This document shows, one piece after another, positions 5,484 to 7,261 of a stretch of DNA of 7,261 bases. Made by a program: the position numbers and the translations under genes. Each line of letters opens with the position of its first letter. Within the stretch, counting starts at the first letter, position 1. The notes under the pieces are model-generated. The model was not told the origin of the DNA. It searched no databases and worked only from the letters and a program-made list of their open reading frames with translations. This DNA is from Armatimonadota bacterium (GTDB taxonomy: Bacteria; Armatimonadota; UBA5829): the NCBI GenBank assembly GCA_026415535.1, contig JAOAGX010000104.1, positions 1-7,261 of the forward strand. Reading direction: 5' to 3'.

Positions 5484-7261
5484 TCAGCCTAGCACGACCT
5501 CTACTTTGTGCTCGGCACCATCACCAAAATGCGGTATGGTCTGACGAGAAACAATCTCGCCATCGACCTTAATCGTGACCGTCCCTGTTAGTATAGTGGT
5601 CGGACGAATTATGTGGATGTCGTACACGTCGCCCCTAAACTTCCGCCTGATTCGACACTCATTCCAAGAATCGGGCAGCCTAGGCCCTAGTTGCAGACCG
5701 TCGCAGCTCGCTTGGACCCCCAAAATGCGTTCAACAGCAGCCGAGTAGACTAGGCAAGCTACTCTAGAGTCGCCATCAAGACCGTTTTCGGATCCGAAAA
5801 ATTGGCCAAGCTCTGTCTTCACCTCAGGCTCGCTCAAGGTTGGCGAGATGAGCTGGTAGTGACGAAGACGACGAGGTAGGCTCTGATGCCCCGGATTACT
5901 GACAAGGTTGCCTCCGCTTTTGAGCTTCAGTAGACCGGCGGACGACGATACTTGGCCTGTAATCGCCGACCACTCCCCAAACGCCCATTGAACTATCGGA
6001 TTGTTCAAAGCGGCGGATGATGCGGCGCATAGCCTGAGTATCCTTTCACAGTGCTCTTCAAGGGTGATCGAGGACCCATCACCCGTTACGACCGGCTGAC
6101 CAAGCAAGGTGAGATCACCAGTCTCTACTACGTAGCGCGCCGCGCAAGCCGGAAGCCAGACTAGCTCCTCAAGTGGAAGCGTCATAACCAGCTCGTCGTC
6201 CGGCGAGTATGTTCCGGCTGTAGAAATACCGGACGCAAATGTCAGCAGGTTTTGTCGGCAGTCCATCCGAGCAGTAGCGCACAATGGATATAGCCGTCTG
6301 ATGGTGTCTGCGACAAGCAAGGGATCAAAGCAAACCCCACCGGTCCGCTGTCTAATCCAACCGGTATAAGCCTCGTATGGAAGCCATGTGTTGACAAGCG
6401 CGTTGAAGACGCGGTCAGGCGTATCTACGGATATAGTGGAGCAAAGTTCCTCCCATCTTGCGCGCGCAGCCTCTACAGCTTCTGCAACAAGCCTTGTCTT
6501 GCCCAATCCGCGTGCCAAGTCAAGAGCCTGCTGGGGACTCCGAGCGACACCGAAAACGAAAGCGAATTCTGCCTCGCCCTCGATAGGCAACTCTACCTTG
6601 ACCGTAAAACTCGCTATTGCCTTCGCACTGGGACCATCCGAGGCCGGCTTACCTACGCCATCCAGCTCGCGCGGATTGCGTAGCGTTCTACCGTCCCCAA
6701 TGAACTCCGATTTCTCGGTTTGATAGCGAATAGGAAACAGCGTACTAGAATGGAAAAGCACTAGATCGCCGGACCGGTCGTCTTCCACTCCTACTGAAGA
6801 CAGCGGCCGCCTCATCATAATAAGCTTTTCGCGATCCTTGTAACTAGTTTCAAGCCCTGGTCCAATGCACGGTTCGACGTAGGTGGTGAAGGTTAGGCTG
6901 CGCTCAGTGGCCGAGCGGTTTTCGAGTCGTACTAGCCAAACTTCGACGGAACGACCCGGCAGCGTAGCAATTGTGATAGCGGTGGCAATCTTGTTCTTCA
7001 GTGTTTGCGCAGTAACCTGGCCCGGAAAAAACGAAACCTGGTGCTCATCGAACCGTTCGCAAACAGGCGCGAAGAAAGGCGACCAAACTTGGCCCGAATC
7101 ACAGTCACGTATATACCACCCCCTTCCGTTGCCAAGCGGAGTCGTTATGTCAAGACCCGCAAATGTGCTTCGTCCTGCACCATCAGGGGAAATATGAACA
7201 GCGTAGTCGGAACCCAGGCTCGCCAGCACTGATCCGAAAGGGCTTTCGCCCCCGAGCTGGG
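5484..7261 (-). CDS. GH94/GT36-family-like protein with degenerate catalytic domain, 5' end beyond window
   Basis: About 591 codons are open to the right edge, so the true start is outside; a GTG at 7229 is only an internal codon. Residues below count from that GTG. The N-terminal 260 residues match the beta-sandwich of glycoside hydrolase family 94 (cellobiose and chitobiose phosphorylases, cyclic glucan synthase C-terminus): GLDITTPLGNGRGWYIRD, SGQVWSP, then EFIGDGRTLRNP and VFGVARSPQQALDLA. The helical domain starts VNTWLPYEAYTGWIRQR (279-295) and includes LEELVWLPACAARYVVETGDL (split at 353-373). It lacks the family's FGFRDQLQD and HWWHP motifs. GEWSAITG (418-425) stands where GDWNDGMN, with the catalytic Asp, is expected. 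The next segment is short, and the C-terminal VERILGVQASCDGLQLGPRL (499-518) is typical again. The frame is unbroken, so it may be a made but non-phosphorolytic protein, or a member of a divergent branch. It converges on hisF. Confidence 0.8.
   Translation of the reverse strand, partial: QLGGESPFGSVLASLGSDYAVHISPDGAGRSTFAGLDITTPLGNGRGWYIRDCDSGQVWSPFFAPVCERFDEHQVSFFPGQVTAQTLKNKIATAITIATLPGRSVEVWLVRLENRSATERSLTFTTYVEPCIGPGLETSYKDREKLIMMRRPLSSVGVEDDRSGDLVLFHSSTLFPIRYQTEKSEFIGDGRTLRNPRELDGVGKPASDGPSAKAIASFTVKVELPIEGEAEFAFVFGVARSPQQALDLARGLGKTRLVAEAVEAARARWEELCSTISVDTPDRVFNALVNTWLPYEAYTGWIRQRTGGVCFDPLLVADTIRRLYPLCATARMDCRQNLLTFASGISTAGTYSPDDELVMTLPLEELVWLPACAARYVVETGDLTLLGQPVVTGDGSSITLEEHCERILRLCAASSAALNNPIVQWAFGEWSAITGQVSSSAGLLKLKSGGNLVSNPGHQSLPRRLRHYQLISPTLSEPEVKTELGQFFGSENGLDGDSRVACLVYSAAVERILGVQASCDGLQLGPRLPDSWNECRIRRKFRGDVYDIHIIRPTTILTGTVTIKVDGEIVSRQTIPHFGDGAEHKVEVVLG

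Overview
The window looks like a stretch of chromosome from a bacterium with a medium GC content (a little over half, judged by eye). It carries ordinary biosynthetic genes, a secreted lamin-tail protein, a decayed sulfatase and many intergenic repeats. That mix suits an environmental lineage such as Armatimonadota or Planctomycetota, but no feature fixes the phylum and I hold this loosely. No phage, plasmid, CRISPR, tRNA or rRNA gene was seen.

Left part (1-1882), all on the minus strand: the N-terminal part of an exported lamin-tail-domain protein runs off the left edge. Next to it is a short, frameshifted remnant of a sulfatase C-terminus (627-868). Then comes an intact D-isomer-specific 2-hydroxyacid dehydrogenase.

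Repeat block (1917-2540): about six units of a 37-41 bp degenerate tandem repeat lead into a single copy of a dispersed palindromic element (2194-2259). A second tandem array of about 22 bp period follows. The units of the first array resemble the left arm of the palindrome and those of the second resemble its right arm, so the block looks as if it grew from the two ends of one element.

Middle (2541-3953): a minus-strand gene encodes a zinc-ribbon, single-span membrane protein with a proline-rich linker and a helical domain. It has a good extended -10 promoter. The 500 bp between it and hisH hold two inverted copies of the same dispersed element about 200 bp apart.

Right part (3954-7261): hisH and hisF overlap on the plus strand and together encode imidazole glycerol phosphate synthase of histidine biosynthesis. 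A short convergent intergenic gap with two small hairpins follows. A minus-strand gene then runs off the right edge. It encodes a GH94/GT36-like protein whose sugar-binding N-terminal domain is well kept, but whose catalytic domain is shortened and lacks the usual catalytic signature.

Apart from hisH-hisF, no two genes here clearly form a pathway. The most unusual material is the repeat block, the sulfatase relic and the apparently non-catalytic GH94-like protein. I found no clear evidence of a new multi-gene system.
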